A stretch of DNA of 5,557 nucleotides, taken from contig CAYTWZ010000106.1 in assembly GCA_964442035.1 (NCBI GenBank), positions 1 to 5,557 on the forward strand, written 5' to 3'. Below the pieces are notes generated by a model. That model did not search any database. It worked only from the letters and a program-made list of their open reading frames with translations, and was not told the DNA's origin. Numbering within the stretch: the first letter of the stretch is position 1; each line of letters begins with the position of its first letter. Position numbers and translations under genes: made by a program. The stretch is from JAFLUQ01 sp964442035. GTDB lineage: Bacteria > Bacillota > Clostridia > UMGS1883. Shown in pieces: positions 1-5,530 of the stretch.

Positions 1-307
1 TAGCGCCGTCCATCTGAGCAGCACCGGTGATCATGTTCTTAACGTAGTCAGCATGGCCGGGGCAGTCAACGTGAGCGTAATGACGGTTGTCTGTTTCATA
101 CTCAACGTGAGCGGTGGATATCGTGATTCCACGTGCCTTCTCCTCAGGAGCCTTATCGATCTGATCGTATGCTGTGTATTTAGCCTGACCCTTCATGCCG
201 AGAACCTTAGTGATTGCAGCGGTAAGAGTTGTTTTGCCGTGGTCAACGTGACCAATTGTACCAATGTTTACGTGTGGCTTAGTCCTTGAAAATTTTTCCT
301 TAGCCAT
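1..307 (-). CDS. tuf: Elongation factor Tu, N-terminal part (runs off left edge)
   Basis: EF-Tu is the cytoplasmic GTPase that carries aminoacyl-tRNA to the ribosomal A site. The first 102 codons are present and the rest lies beyond base 1. Visible GTPase motifs are the P-loop GHVDHGKT (residues 19-26), the switch I sequence RGITI (59-63, with the Mg-binding Thr62) and the G3 motif DCPGH (81-85). The protein begins MAKEKFSRTK, a standard EF-Tu N-terminus. The ATG is at 305-307, and a strong Shine-Dalgarno site (AAAGGAGGT, 316-324) lies 8 bases upstream. It is the last visible gene of the str cluster, 121 bp after fusA, and has its own candidate promoter in that gap. Nothing is unusual in the visible part. 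The family assignment is certain; whether the gene is intact downstream cannot be seen. Confidence 0.98.
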   Translation of the reverse strand, partial: MAKEKFSRTKPHVNIGTIGHVDHGKTTLTAAITKVLGMKGQAKYTAYDQIDKAPEEKARGITISTAHVEYETDNRHYAHVDCPGHADYVKNMITGAAQMDGA

Positions 308-348
308 TGTAAATTACCTCCTTTAATGATATTATTTTTGATAATTAT

Positions 349-377
349 ATTATAAAATAAAACCTGATAAAAATCAA
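349..377 (-). promoter_or_regulatory. Candidate internal promoter for tuf
   Basis: Read on the minus strand, a -35 box TTGATT (377-372, four of six consensus bases) is followed after exactly 17 bp by a perfect -10 box TATAAT (354-349). The predicted start is near 342, giving a leader of about 35 nt that contains the tuf ribosome-binding site. A separate promoter for tuf inside the str operon is known in other bacteria and fits the need for more EF-Tu than EF-G. The surrounding gap (308-428) is very AT-rich, so chance boxes are possible. A 12-bp perfect palindrome CAATAATTATTG (388-399) lies just upstream of the -35 box. I see no fusA terminator in the gap, so read-through from fusA is likely as well. 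Confidence 0.55.
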
Positions 378-428
378 TACTTTTTTACAATAATTATTGA
401 AAATTATACTGAAGATGCCCTGTAATGA

Positions 429-2510
429 TTAGTCTTTCTTGGTTCTGGCACTGATAATATCGTCCATAATGTTCTTGGGAACGACCTCATAATGGTCAGG
501 AGTCATAGTGTAAGCGCCGCGACCCTGTGTCTTGCTGCGCAAATCTGTGGCGTAGCCAAACATTTCGCTGAGGGGAACATAAGCGCTTATTTGCTTGGTG
601 CCATTGATATCGTCCATACCAAGTATACGTCCGCGACGAGAGGAAAGGTCACCTATTACATCGCCCATATACTCCTCAGGTACAGTTACATCAACCTTGG
701 TTATGGGTTCCTTAAGCACGGGATCGGCCTTCTTGCAGCCTTCCTTGAACGCCATTGAGCCGGCAATCTTGAACGCCATTTCGGAGGAGTCAACCTCGTG
801 GTAGGAGCCGTCAAACAGTGTTACGCGAACGTCAACAACGTTGTATCCCGCAAGCACACCAGACTGCATAGCGCCTTGAATACCTGCGTCAACAGCGGGA
901 ATATATTCCTTAGGAATAGCGCCGCCCACGATCTTGTTGACAAATTCGTAGCCCTTACCCGGTTCAAGGGGCTCAATTTCGATAAATACATGACCGTACT
1001 GACCCTTACCACCGCTCTGACGGGCATACTTATGCTCGATCTTAACGGACTTCTGGATAGTCTCACGATAGGATACCTGAGGCTTACCGACATTCGCCTC
1101 CACCTTGAACTCACGAAGCAGACGGTCAACAATAATTTCCAGGTGAAGCTCGCCCATACCTGAGATAATAGTCTGGCCTGTTTCCTGATCTGTGTAGGTC
1201 TTGAATGTGGGATCCTCCTCGGCCAGCTTTGAAAGGGCTATGCCCATCTTTTCCTGACCGGCTTTGGTCTTGGGCTCAATGGCTACGCTGATAACGGGAT
1301 CGGGGAACTCCATCTTCTCAAGTATAATGGGGTGCTTCTCGTCACAGAGTGTATCACCTGTGCCGGTGTTTTTAAGACCAACAGCTGCGGCAATGTCACC
1401 GCTGTATACCTTTTCCAGATCCTTACGCTTGTCAGCGTGCATCTGGAGGATACGGCCCATACGCTCCTTGTTGCCCTTAGAACTGTTGAGAACATAGGAG
1501 CCGGTTTCTACTGTACCGGAATATACTCTAAAGAAAGCCAATTTACCAACGAACGGGTCGGTAATGATTTTGAAGGCAAGCGCCGCAAAGGGCTCGTCAT
1601 CGCTGGACGGACGCTCCTCTTCTTCCTCTGTGTCAGGGTTGATGCCTTTGATGTGGGGAACGTCAAGAGGCGACGGCATATAGTCAACTATAGCGTCAAG
1701 TAGCTTCTGAACGCCCTTATTACGGTAGGATGTTCCGCATGTCACGGGAACCATTTCATTGGCGATAGTACTCTTCCGGATGCAGCTCTTGATCTCGTCA
1801 ATGGTAAGCTCCTCGCCATCGAGGTACTTCATCATAAGCTCCTCATCCATCTCGGCCACATGCTCTACCATGTCGGCATGATACTGCTCAGCCAGTTCAC
1901 GCATGTCCTCGGGAATTTCCTCACAACGGATATCCTTTCCAAGGTCATCGTAATAGACATAAGCCTTCATCTCAACCAAGTCAACAATACCCTTAAAGGT
2001 ATCCTCAGCCCCTATAGGAAGCTGAATGGGAACAGCATTGCATTTGAGGCGATCCTTCATCATCTTAACGACATTAAAGAAATCGGCGCCCATGATGTCC
2101 ATCTTGTTTACATAAGCCATGCGGGGTACATGATACTTGTCCGCCTGACGCCAAACAGTCTCGGACTGGGGTTCAACGCCGCCCTTAGCGCACAATACCG
2201 TAACGCTACCGTCAAGGACACGGAGGGAACGCTGAACCTCAACTGTGAAGTCAACGTGTCCGGGAGTGTCAATGATATTTATCCTGTGCTTTTTCCAAAA
2301 TGCAGTTGTAGCAGCGGATGTGATAGTGATACCACGCTCCTGCTCCTGAGCCATGTAATCCATAGTAGCGGAGCCTTCATGTGTCTCGCCTATCTTGTGG
2401 TTGATGCCTGTATAGTAAAGAATTCTTTCGGTCGTTGTTGTCTTACCGGCGTCAATATGAGCCATGATGCCGATATTACGTGTTTTTTCCAAGCTGTATT
2501 CTCTTGGCAT
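429..2510 (-). CDS. fusA: Elongation factor G
   Basis: EF-G is the GTPase that drives tRNA-mRNA translocation and, with ribosome recycling factor, splits spent ribosomes. The 693-aa product has the usual length and full domain order. Domain I carries the G1 motif AHIDAGKT (17-24), switch I RGITI (59-63), G3 DTPGH (81-85), G4 NKMD (135-138) and a G5-like CGTS near residue 260. Domain IV contains SGGKGQYGHV (about residue 510) and the AGYNVVDVRV segment. Domain V contains the VPEEYMGDVIGDLSSRRG segment close to the C-terminus. The ATG at 2508-2510 follows AAGGAGGAT (2515-2523) at normal spacing. The gene sits 70 bp after rpsG, a gap with only a weak AT hairpin (2547-2565), and is surely co-transcribed with it. 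No missing motif or frameshift is seen. All GTPase motifs are intact, which argues against an EF-G-like resistance or paralogue protein, and the str context points to the housekeeping copy. Confidence 0.99.
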   Translation of the reverse strand: MPREYSLEKTRNIGIMAHIDAGKTTTTERILYYTGINHKIGETHEGSATMDYMAQEQERGITITSAATTAFWKKHRINIIDTPGHVDFTVEVQRSLRVLDGSVTVLCAKGGVEPQSETVWRQADKYHVPRMAYVNKMDIMGADFFNVVKMMKDRLKCNAVPIQLPIGAEDTFKGIVDLVEMKAYVYYDDLGKDIRCEEIPEDMRELAEQYHADMVEHVAEMDEELMMKYLDGEELTIDEIKSCIRKSTIANEMVPVTCGTSYRNKGVQKLLDAIVDYMPSPLDVPHIKGINPDTEEEEERPSSDDEPFAALAFKIITDPFVGKLAFFRVYSGTVETGSYVLNSSKGNKERMGRILQMHADKRKDLEKVYSGDIAAAVGLKNTGTGDTLCDEKHPIILEKMEFPDPVISVAIEPKTKAGQEKMGIALSKLAEEDPTFKTYTDQETGQTIISGMGELHLEIIVDRLLREFKVEANVGKPQVSYRETIQKSVKIEHKYARQSGGKGQYGHVFIEIEPLEPGKGYEFVNKIVGGAIPKEYIPAVDAGIQGAMQSGVLAGYNVVDVRVTLFDGSYHEVDSSEMAFKIAGSMAFKEGCKKADPVLKEPITKVDVTVPEEYMGDVIGDLSSRRGRILGMDDINGTKQISAYVPLSEMFGYATDLRSKTQGRGAYTMTPDHYEVVPKNIMDDIISARTKKD

Positions 2511-2580
2511 GATTATCCTCCTTCCTTCGGATAATAAATATAATGAATAAAATTTCTGATTTTATGCAGTCAGGCAAAGA

Positions 2581-3051
2581 CTACCAGCGGTAATGAGCGA
2601 AAGCCTTGTTGGCCTCAGCCATTCTGTGGGTCTCCTCACGCTTCTTAACTGCTCCGCCCAGACTGTTAGTGGCGTCCATGATCTCACCCGCAAGACGCTC
2701 GCACATTGTTCTCTCGCTTCTGCTACGGCTGTAGGTCGTAAGCCAGCGAAGGCCCAGAGTCTGACGACGCTCGGGACGCACCTCCATAGGAACCTGATAG
2801 GTAGCGCCGCCCACACGTCTTGCCTTGACCTCAAGCACGGGCATAATGTTGTCCATAGCGGCACGGAAAACATCAAGGGGATCCTTGCCTGTCTTCTCCT
2901 TAATAATATCGAAAGCGTCATAGACAATCTTCTGAGCAACGCCCTTCTTGCCGTCAAGCATAATGTTGTTGATAAGGCGTGTAACTACCTTATCGTTGTA
3001 TACGGGATCTGGTAATACATCACGTTTGGGAACAAAACCTCTTCTTGGCAC
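2581..3051 (-). CDS. rpsG: 30S ribosomal protein S7 (GTG start)
   Basis: S7 binds the 3' major domain of 16S rRNA, nucleates assembly of the 30S head and lines the E/P-site region. With the GTG start at 3049-3051 the product is 156 aa, the usual bacterial length, and begins (M)PRRGFVPKRDVLPDP, the conserved N-terminus. Further family signatures are the MLDGKKGVAQKIVYDAF segment (31-47), VRPERRQTLGLRWL (91-104) and the C-terminal FAHYRW. An in-frame ATG at 3067-3069 would add six residues, but it overlaps the Shine-Dalgarno sequence and yields a non-conserved N-terminus, so I reject it. The gene lies 165 bp after rpsL and 70 bp before fusA in the same direction. S7 is the known translational repressor of the str operon in Escherichia coli; whether it acts that way here is not shown. 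Confidence 0.98.
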   Translation of the reverse strand: MPRRGFVPKRDVLPDPVYNDKVVTRLINNIMLDGKKGVAQKIVYDAFDIIKEKTGKDPLDVFRAAMDNIMPVLEVKARRVGGATYQVPMEVRPERRQTLGLRWLTTYSRSRSERTMCERLAGEIMDATNSLGGAVKKREETHRMAEANKAFAHYRW

Positions 3052-3058
3052 TTGTCTT

Positions 3059-3066
3059 CCCTCCTT
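3059..3066 (-). promoter_or_regulatory. Ribosome-binding site that fixes the rpsG GTG start
   Basis: AAGGAGGG (minus strand) is complementary to the 16S rRNA 3' end. Its AGGAGG core lies 8 nt before GTG at 3049-3051, which is ideal spacing. The alternative ATG at 3067-3069 lies upstream of this site and has no ribosome-binding site of its own. Automated gene calls that prefer ATG could overextend S7 by six residues. Confidence 0.9.
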
Positions 3067-3095
3067 CATTAAAATTTGATGAATTCACAGGTACT

Positions 3096-3172
3096 CGGCC
3101 ACATTGGGCCGTCAGTGCAACAACAAAATATATAAATCCGCAGTCGCACTATTCTTTTCCGCCTTCTGCGGA
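3096..3172 (-). promoter_or_regulatory. Two small hairpins in the rpsL-rpsG spacer, possible S7 feedback site
   Basis: The 165-bp gap between rpsL and rpsG (3052-3216) holds no gene. On the transcribed strand it contains one hairpin with TCCGC/GCGGA arms and a 5-nt loop (3172-3158), and a second with CGGCC/GGCCG arms and a 6-nt loop (3111-3096), which can gain an outer ACT/AGT helix. The second lies about 45 nt before the GTG of rpsG. A run of eight T (3189-3182) follows rpsL but has no stable stem directly before it, so it is not a convincing terminator. In E. coli the corresponding spacer binds S7 and mediates translational feedback. Assigning that role here rests only on position and the presence of hairpins. 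Confidence 0.3.
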
Positions 3173-3216
3173 GGAAAATTCAAAAAAAACGATTTTGTGA
3201 AGCAGGCCTTACCGCC

Positions 3217-3630
3217 TTACTTCTTGGGTCTCTTTGCGCCGTACTTGCTGCGGCTCTGCATTCTCTTTGCAACGCCTGCCGCATCCAGTGTACCACGGAT
3301 AATGTGGTATCTTACACCGGGCAGATCCTTAACTCTTCCGCCGCGGATAAGAACAACGCTGTGCTCCTGAAGGTTGTGACCTACACCGGGAATGTAGCTG
3401 GTAACCTCAATACCGTTGGAAAGACGAACCCTCGCGATCTTACGAAGCGCAGAGTTAGGCTTCTTAGGCGTGGAAGTTTTAACTGCGGTGCAAACGCCTC
3501 TCTTCTGGGGAGCGCTTTGGTCAGTGGGAGCCTTCTTAAGGGAATTAAGACCCTTCTGAAGAGCGGGAGCCTTAGACTTAGAAGTGCTTACCTCTCTGCC
3601 CTTTCTGACAAGCTGGTTAAATGTTGGCAT
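3217..3630 (-). CDS. rpsL: 30S ribosomal protein S12
   Basis: S12 sits at the decoding centre of the 30S subunit and affects tRNA selection accuracy. The 137-aa product starts MPTFNQLVRKGRE and carries the family signatures TPKKPNSALRK (54-64), GHNLQEHSVVLIRGGRVKDLPG (84-105) and the C-terminal RSKYGAKRPKK. It is longer than the 124-aa E. coli protein because of an insertion around residues 27-40, the form found in Gram-positive bacteria. Lys56 and Lys101 match the two lysines (43 and 88 in E. coli) whose changes give streptomycin resistance; both are the wild-type residue. Asp102 is the residue methylthiolated by RimO in E. coli. The ATG at 3628-3630 follows GGAGGTGA (3635-3642). An in-frame ATG 14 codons upstream (3670-3672) coincides with the predicted transcription start and is not the translation start. 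It is the first gene of the cluster. Confidence 0.99.
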   Translation of the reverse strand: MPTFNQLVRKGREVSTSKSKAPALQKGLNSLKKAPTDQSAPQKRGVCTAVKTSTPKKPNSALRKIARVRLSNGIEVTSYIPGVGHNLQEHSVVLIRGGRVKDLPGVRYHIIRGTLDAAGVAKRMQSRSKYGAKRPKK

Positions 3631-3653
3631 GATTTCACCTCCGATTTTAGTGT

Positions 3654-3669
3654 GTGCAAGTCCTTGCAC
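3654..3669. promoter_or_regulatory. 16-bp dyad at the start of the rpsL transcript
   Basis: The minus strand reads GTGCAAGGACTTGCAC: two perfect 7-bp inverted arms around GA. It begins about 3 nt after the predicted transcription start (near 3672) and ends 11 nt before the rpsL ribosome-binding site. As DNA it has the size and symmetry of a repressor operator placed where it would block initiation or early elongation. As RNA it would fold into a 6-bp stem with a 4-nt GGAC loop at the extreme 5' end, which could stabilise the mRNA. Another half-site, TTGCAC on the plus strand, occurs at 3769-3774. The dyad is certain; its role is inference. Confidence 0.5.
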
Positions 3670-3678
3670 CATTTGTGT

Positions 3679-3707
3679 ATTATATCAATTTTTTCTATTA
3701 ATGTCAA
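3679..3707 (-). promoter_or_regulatory. Strong housekeeping promoter of the str cluster
   Basis: On the minus strand a perfect -35 box TTGACA (3707-3702) and a perfect -10 box TATAAT (3684-3679) are separated by exactly 17 bp, the consensus for the vegetative sigma factor (SigA/sigma-70). Transcription should start near 3672, giving a leader of about 42 nt before the rpsL ATG. The roughly 50 bp upstream (3711-3760) contain repeated A and T tracts that resemble an UP element, as is common at ribosomal protein and rRNA promoters. This means rpsL begins its own transcription unit here, whatever read-through comes from the gene upstream. Confidence 0.9.
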
Positions 3708-3710
3708 GAG

Positions 3711-3760
3711 CTTTAAGGGAAAAACATTAAAAAAATTTCATAATTTTTGTGATTTTTTCT
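3711..3760 (-). promoter_or_regulatory. AT-rich UP-element-like tract upstream of the rpsL promoter
   Basis: This stretch directly upstream of the -35 box is dominated by phased A and T runs (five to seven in a row), unlike the GC-rich DNA just beyond it. Such tracts bind the C-terminal domains of the RNA polymerase alpha subunits and raise the output of ribosomal promoters. The call rests on composition and position only. Confidence 0.45.
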
Positions 3761-3790
3761 GAGCATTTTTGCACAGGTTTAAGCTTCGGC

Positions 3791-3830
3791 GCCCGTCTGC
3801 GTCAGCTTGTAAGAGCTGATACAGACGGGC
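3791..3830. repeat. 40-bp imperfect inverted repeat
   Basis: Outer arms GCCCGTCTG (3791-3799) and CAGACGGGC (3822-3830) pair perfectly over 9 bp. Inner arms TCAGCT (3802-3807) and AGCTGA (3814-3819) add 6 bp around a 6-nt loop, with one wobble and one mismatch between the two helices. Neither strand has a T run directly after the stem, so it is not a canonical intrinsic terminator. A second copy of the outer arm, GCCCGTC, occurs at 3857-3863 and could pair with GACGGGC at 3824-3830 instead. Confidence 0.75.
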
Positions 3831-3869
3831 GAAACAATATTCAATAAGGACTGAAAGCCCGTCATGAGG

Positions 3870-3906
3870 CGTTTTCGGTGGGAGATCGATCTCCCGCCGA
3901 AAAACG
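3870..3906. repeat. Long near-perfect hairpin centred on GATC palindrome
   Basis: The core GGGAGATCGATCTCCC (3880-3895) is a perfect 16-bp palindrome. It extends outwards through one wobble pair to CGTTTTCGG on the left and CCGAAAAACG on the right with one bulged A, giving about 18 pairs. T runs lie on the 5' arm and A runs on the 3' arm of the plus strand, the reverse of what a terminator read on that strand would have. The right arm AAACG is shared with another possible helix (see the branched element). Confidence 0.75.
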
Positions 3907-4013
3907 AAAGGGTCGCCCGCCACCGGCGGAGGGTGCCCTCTGCCGGTGGCAGCCTCTGCGAAGCGGAAGCACCGACCGAGTCGGTAGACAGACCCGGGGG
4001 ACATCTTTCGTTT
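3902..4013 (-). terminator. GC-rich branched stem-loop element, possible terminator of the upstream gene
   Basis: Read on the minus strand, this begins only 3 nt after the stop codon of the transglutaminase-like gene. A basal helix AAACGAAAG (4013-4005) with CTTTCGTTT (3910-3902), continued by GGGTC (3995-3991) with GACCC (3914-3910), encloses two hairpins. One is a 6-bp stem ACCGAC/GTCGGT (3985-3971). The other is a 15-pair stem (3950-3919) containing CCACCGGC/GCCGGTGG and GAGGG/CCCTC. The 3' arm runs into five T (3904-3900), so the whole could act as a branched intrinsic terminator. The stems are directly visible. The terminator role is inferred, and a dispersed intergenic repeat or a structured RNA are equal alternatives. 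Open frames cross the element on both strands, but they have no ribosome-binding site and reflect GC-rich composition. Confidence 0.35.
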
Positions 4014-4015
4014 AG

Positions 4016-5530
4016 TTATATATACTGTGTCGTGTCCAGTACCGCACACTTGCACAGCGGCGTTTCCCCATCCCAGATAAAGGCCTTGTATACAGCGGAA
4101 GGCGGCACATGAACGCTGATATTTGCAAGATCAAGCCGGCACACAAATACAATTTCTCCCTCAGTGTCATAGCCTGCCGCGTATATACGCGGCTCACCCT
4201 CGTAAGACTCATCCGCCGTAAAGCTCACCGTAAGCTGTTCCTCACAAACGTCAATACCTGTTATTGCAAATTTCTTTGGAACAAGAAGGGCTTCAAGATC
4301 AACGGGAATTTTGCTGTTTTTCTCATTTACGTATTTATCCCCCACCCACAGTACGGCCTTATCACCGTTCACCGCCATACCGTAAATGCAGCCCGCACTG
4401 TCAAGCGAATATATTTTCCTTGTGCTCTTGCTTTCTGTATCCATAGCATAGAGGCCGTCATGGGTATTGCAGATTATATATTCCTTATAAGCTCCGATAT
4501 TGAAGGAATACGAGTTGTTAAACTGCCACCCAAGGGGCGCGTCTGACAAATCCGGCGAATATAACGGCTGAGTCTCGCCGGTGAATGGGTCAATAACACT
4601 GATTCTGCCGTTTTTAGATCCGTACCAAATCCCGTTATGGAATGCAAGAGCCGTGCTGTAGTCGTTAAGGAAGCTGTAATCAAAAGCAACGCTGTCCGCC
4701 GGATAGTCAAAGCTCCAGCCGTAATGGGAGTGACTGTTCATATAGCTGTCGCTTTTAAGGAAATAATCATGCCCGCACATACCGGGGATATCAAACCCGT
4801 ACCCGGTATCGTTCCATGTTACATCCAGATGGTACCACTCAGAATTGACCATTACCATGTTCCATGCGTGTCCCATGGTATCACTGGGGATAGTAGAGCA
4901 TTTTACGCCAAGTCTACGGAGAAGGTACGTGGATGCCAGTGCATATGCCTGACAAACGCCCTTTTTCCGAGTAAACAAATTGTACATATCATATACGGGA
5001 TCACTGCTGTGATCATACTCATAATTAAGACACAGATACTCATTTACCAGCAGTATCCGTTCGTAATCCGTTGTGTCGGCGTTTACCTGAGCGACCAGCT
5101 TTTCGGCCTCCGCCTCTACAAGCCGTATTCTTTCCGGTATTTCCGTTTTTTCGCAATTATAAAACAGTGAAATGCTGCCGGCCATACCTGTAAAGTTATT
5201 TTGTGTATACATATAATGAGATTCAAGATAAAAAAATTCCGGATTGTTGTTGACTATTTGTCCGAAAACCGTATTAAGCTCATCGGGTGTGATGCTGTAT
5301 GCACTTACATCAACCCATTCTGCAAGGTTTTTTATGCCGAAATACAACGCCTCATATGCCCCGGACAAATCCCCGCTTTGCGTCAGAACCACCTCATCGC
5401 CGGAAGGAAGTCCGCCATACTGGTACAGTCGATTTTTCATGTCAACATATACCTCTGTTGGCTCCGCGGCAAATGCCGAAACGGTTATCAGTGCCGCAAA
5501 AATTAAAAACGCAAAATTTATTTTTTTCAT
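4016..5530 (-). CDS. Exported transglutaminase-like protein with C-terminal beta-rich domains
   Basis: The 504-aa product begins with a signal peptide: MKK, a hydrophobic stretch to about residue 20, and a probable cleavage after Ala21 (AFA-AE). It has no lipobox Cys, sortase motif or later membrane span, so it is probably released or only loosely attached to the wall. Residues about 140-260 form a transglutaminase-like core of the papain fold: GVCQAYA with nucleophile Cys193, GHAW with His221 and WYHLDVTWND with Asp236, a complete Cys-His-Asp triad. Residues about 290-400 contain repeats such as NGIWYGSKNGRISVIDPFTG and DGLYAMDTES that look like beta-propeller blades. The C-terminus (about 420-500) ends with YKAFIWDGETPLC, resembling a small beta-sandwich domain seen in clostridial surface proteins. 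The ATG at 5528-5530 follows GGAGGAAA (5537-5544). A -10-like TAAAAT (5553-5548) is near the edge. The triad suggests a protease, peptide ligase or cross-linking activity, but the substrate is unknown. Confidence 0.9.
   Translation of the reverse strand: MKKINFAFLIFAALITVSAFAAEPTEVYVDMKNRLYQYGGLPSGDEVVLTQSGDLSGAYEALYFGIKNLAEWVDVSAYSITPDELNTVFGQIVNNNPEFFYLESHYMYTQNNFTGMAGSISLFYNCEKTEIPERIRLVEAEAEKLVAQVNADTTDYERILLVNEYLCLNYEYDHSSDPVYDMYNLFTRKKGVCQAYALASTYLLRRLGVKCSTIPSDTMGHAWNMVMVNSEWYHLDVTWNDTGYGFDIPGMCGHDYFLKSDSYMNSHSHYGWSFDYPADSVAFDYSFLNDYSTALAFHNGIWYGSKNGRISVIDPFTGETQPLYSPDLSDAPLGWQFNNSYSFNIGAYKEYIICNTHDGLYAMDTESKSTRKIYSLDSAGCIYGMAVNGDKAVLWVGDKYVNEKNSKIPVDLEALLVPKKFAITGIDVCEEQLTVSFTADESYEGEPRIYAAGYDTEGEIVFVCRLDLANISVHVPPSAVYKAFIWDGETPLCKCAVLDTTQYI

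Noticed and set aside
1860..2534. 224-aa open frame on the plus strand
   Set aside because: It is antisense to the N-terminal third of fusA, matches no family I recognise, and is explained by the codon bias of fusA.
3158..3189. T8 run and nearby TCCGC/GCGGA hairpin as a terminator between rpsL and rpsG
   Set aside because: On the transcribed strand the T run precedes the hairpin, which is the wrong order for a terminator.
3217..3672. Longer rpsL reading frame starting at ATG 3670-3672
   Set aside because: That ATG coincides with the predicted transcription start, has no ribosome-binding site, and would add 14 residues not found in S12. The conserved MPTFNQ start at 3630 has a strong site.
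3304..3762. 152-aa open frame on the plus strand
   Set aside because: It lies antisense to rpsL and its promoter, with no recognisable domain or ribosome-binding site.
3791..3830. 40-bp hairpin as an intrinsic terminator
   Set aside because: Neither strand has a T run directly after the stem.
3971..3985. ACCGACCGAGTCGGT resembles the 3' hairpin of some Cas9 tracrRNAs
   Set aside because: It is only a short simple hairpin. No CRISPR repeats, anti-repeat or cas genes are present, so the likeness is coincidental.
3738..4112. Two overlapping open frames, 105 aa (minus, 3738-4055) and 82 aa (plus, 3864-4112), through the structured intergenic region
   Set aside because: They run through inverted repeats and into the end of the transglutaminase gene. 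Both strands stay open because of GC-rich sequence, there is no ribosome-binding site, and the peptides look like translated repeats rather than proteins.
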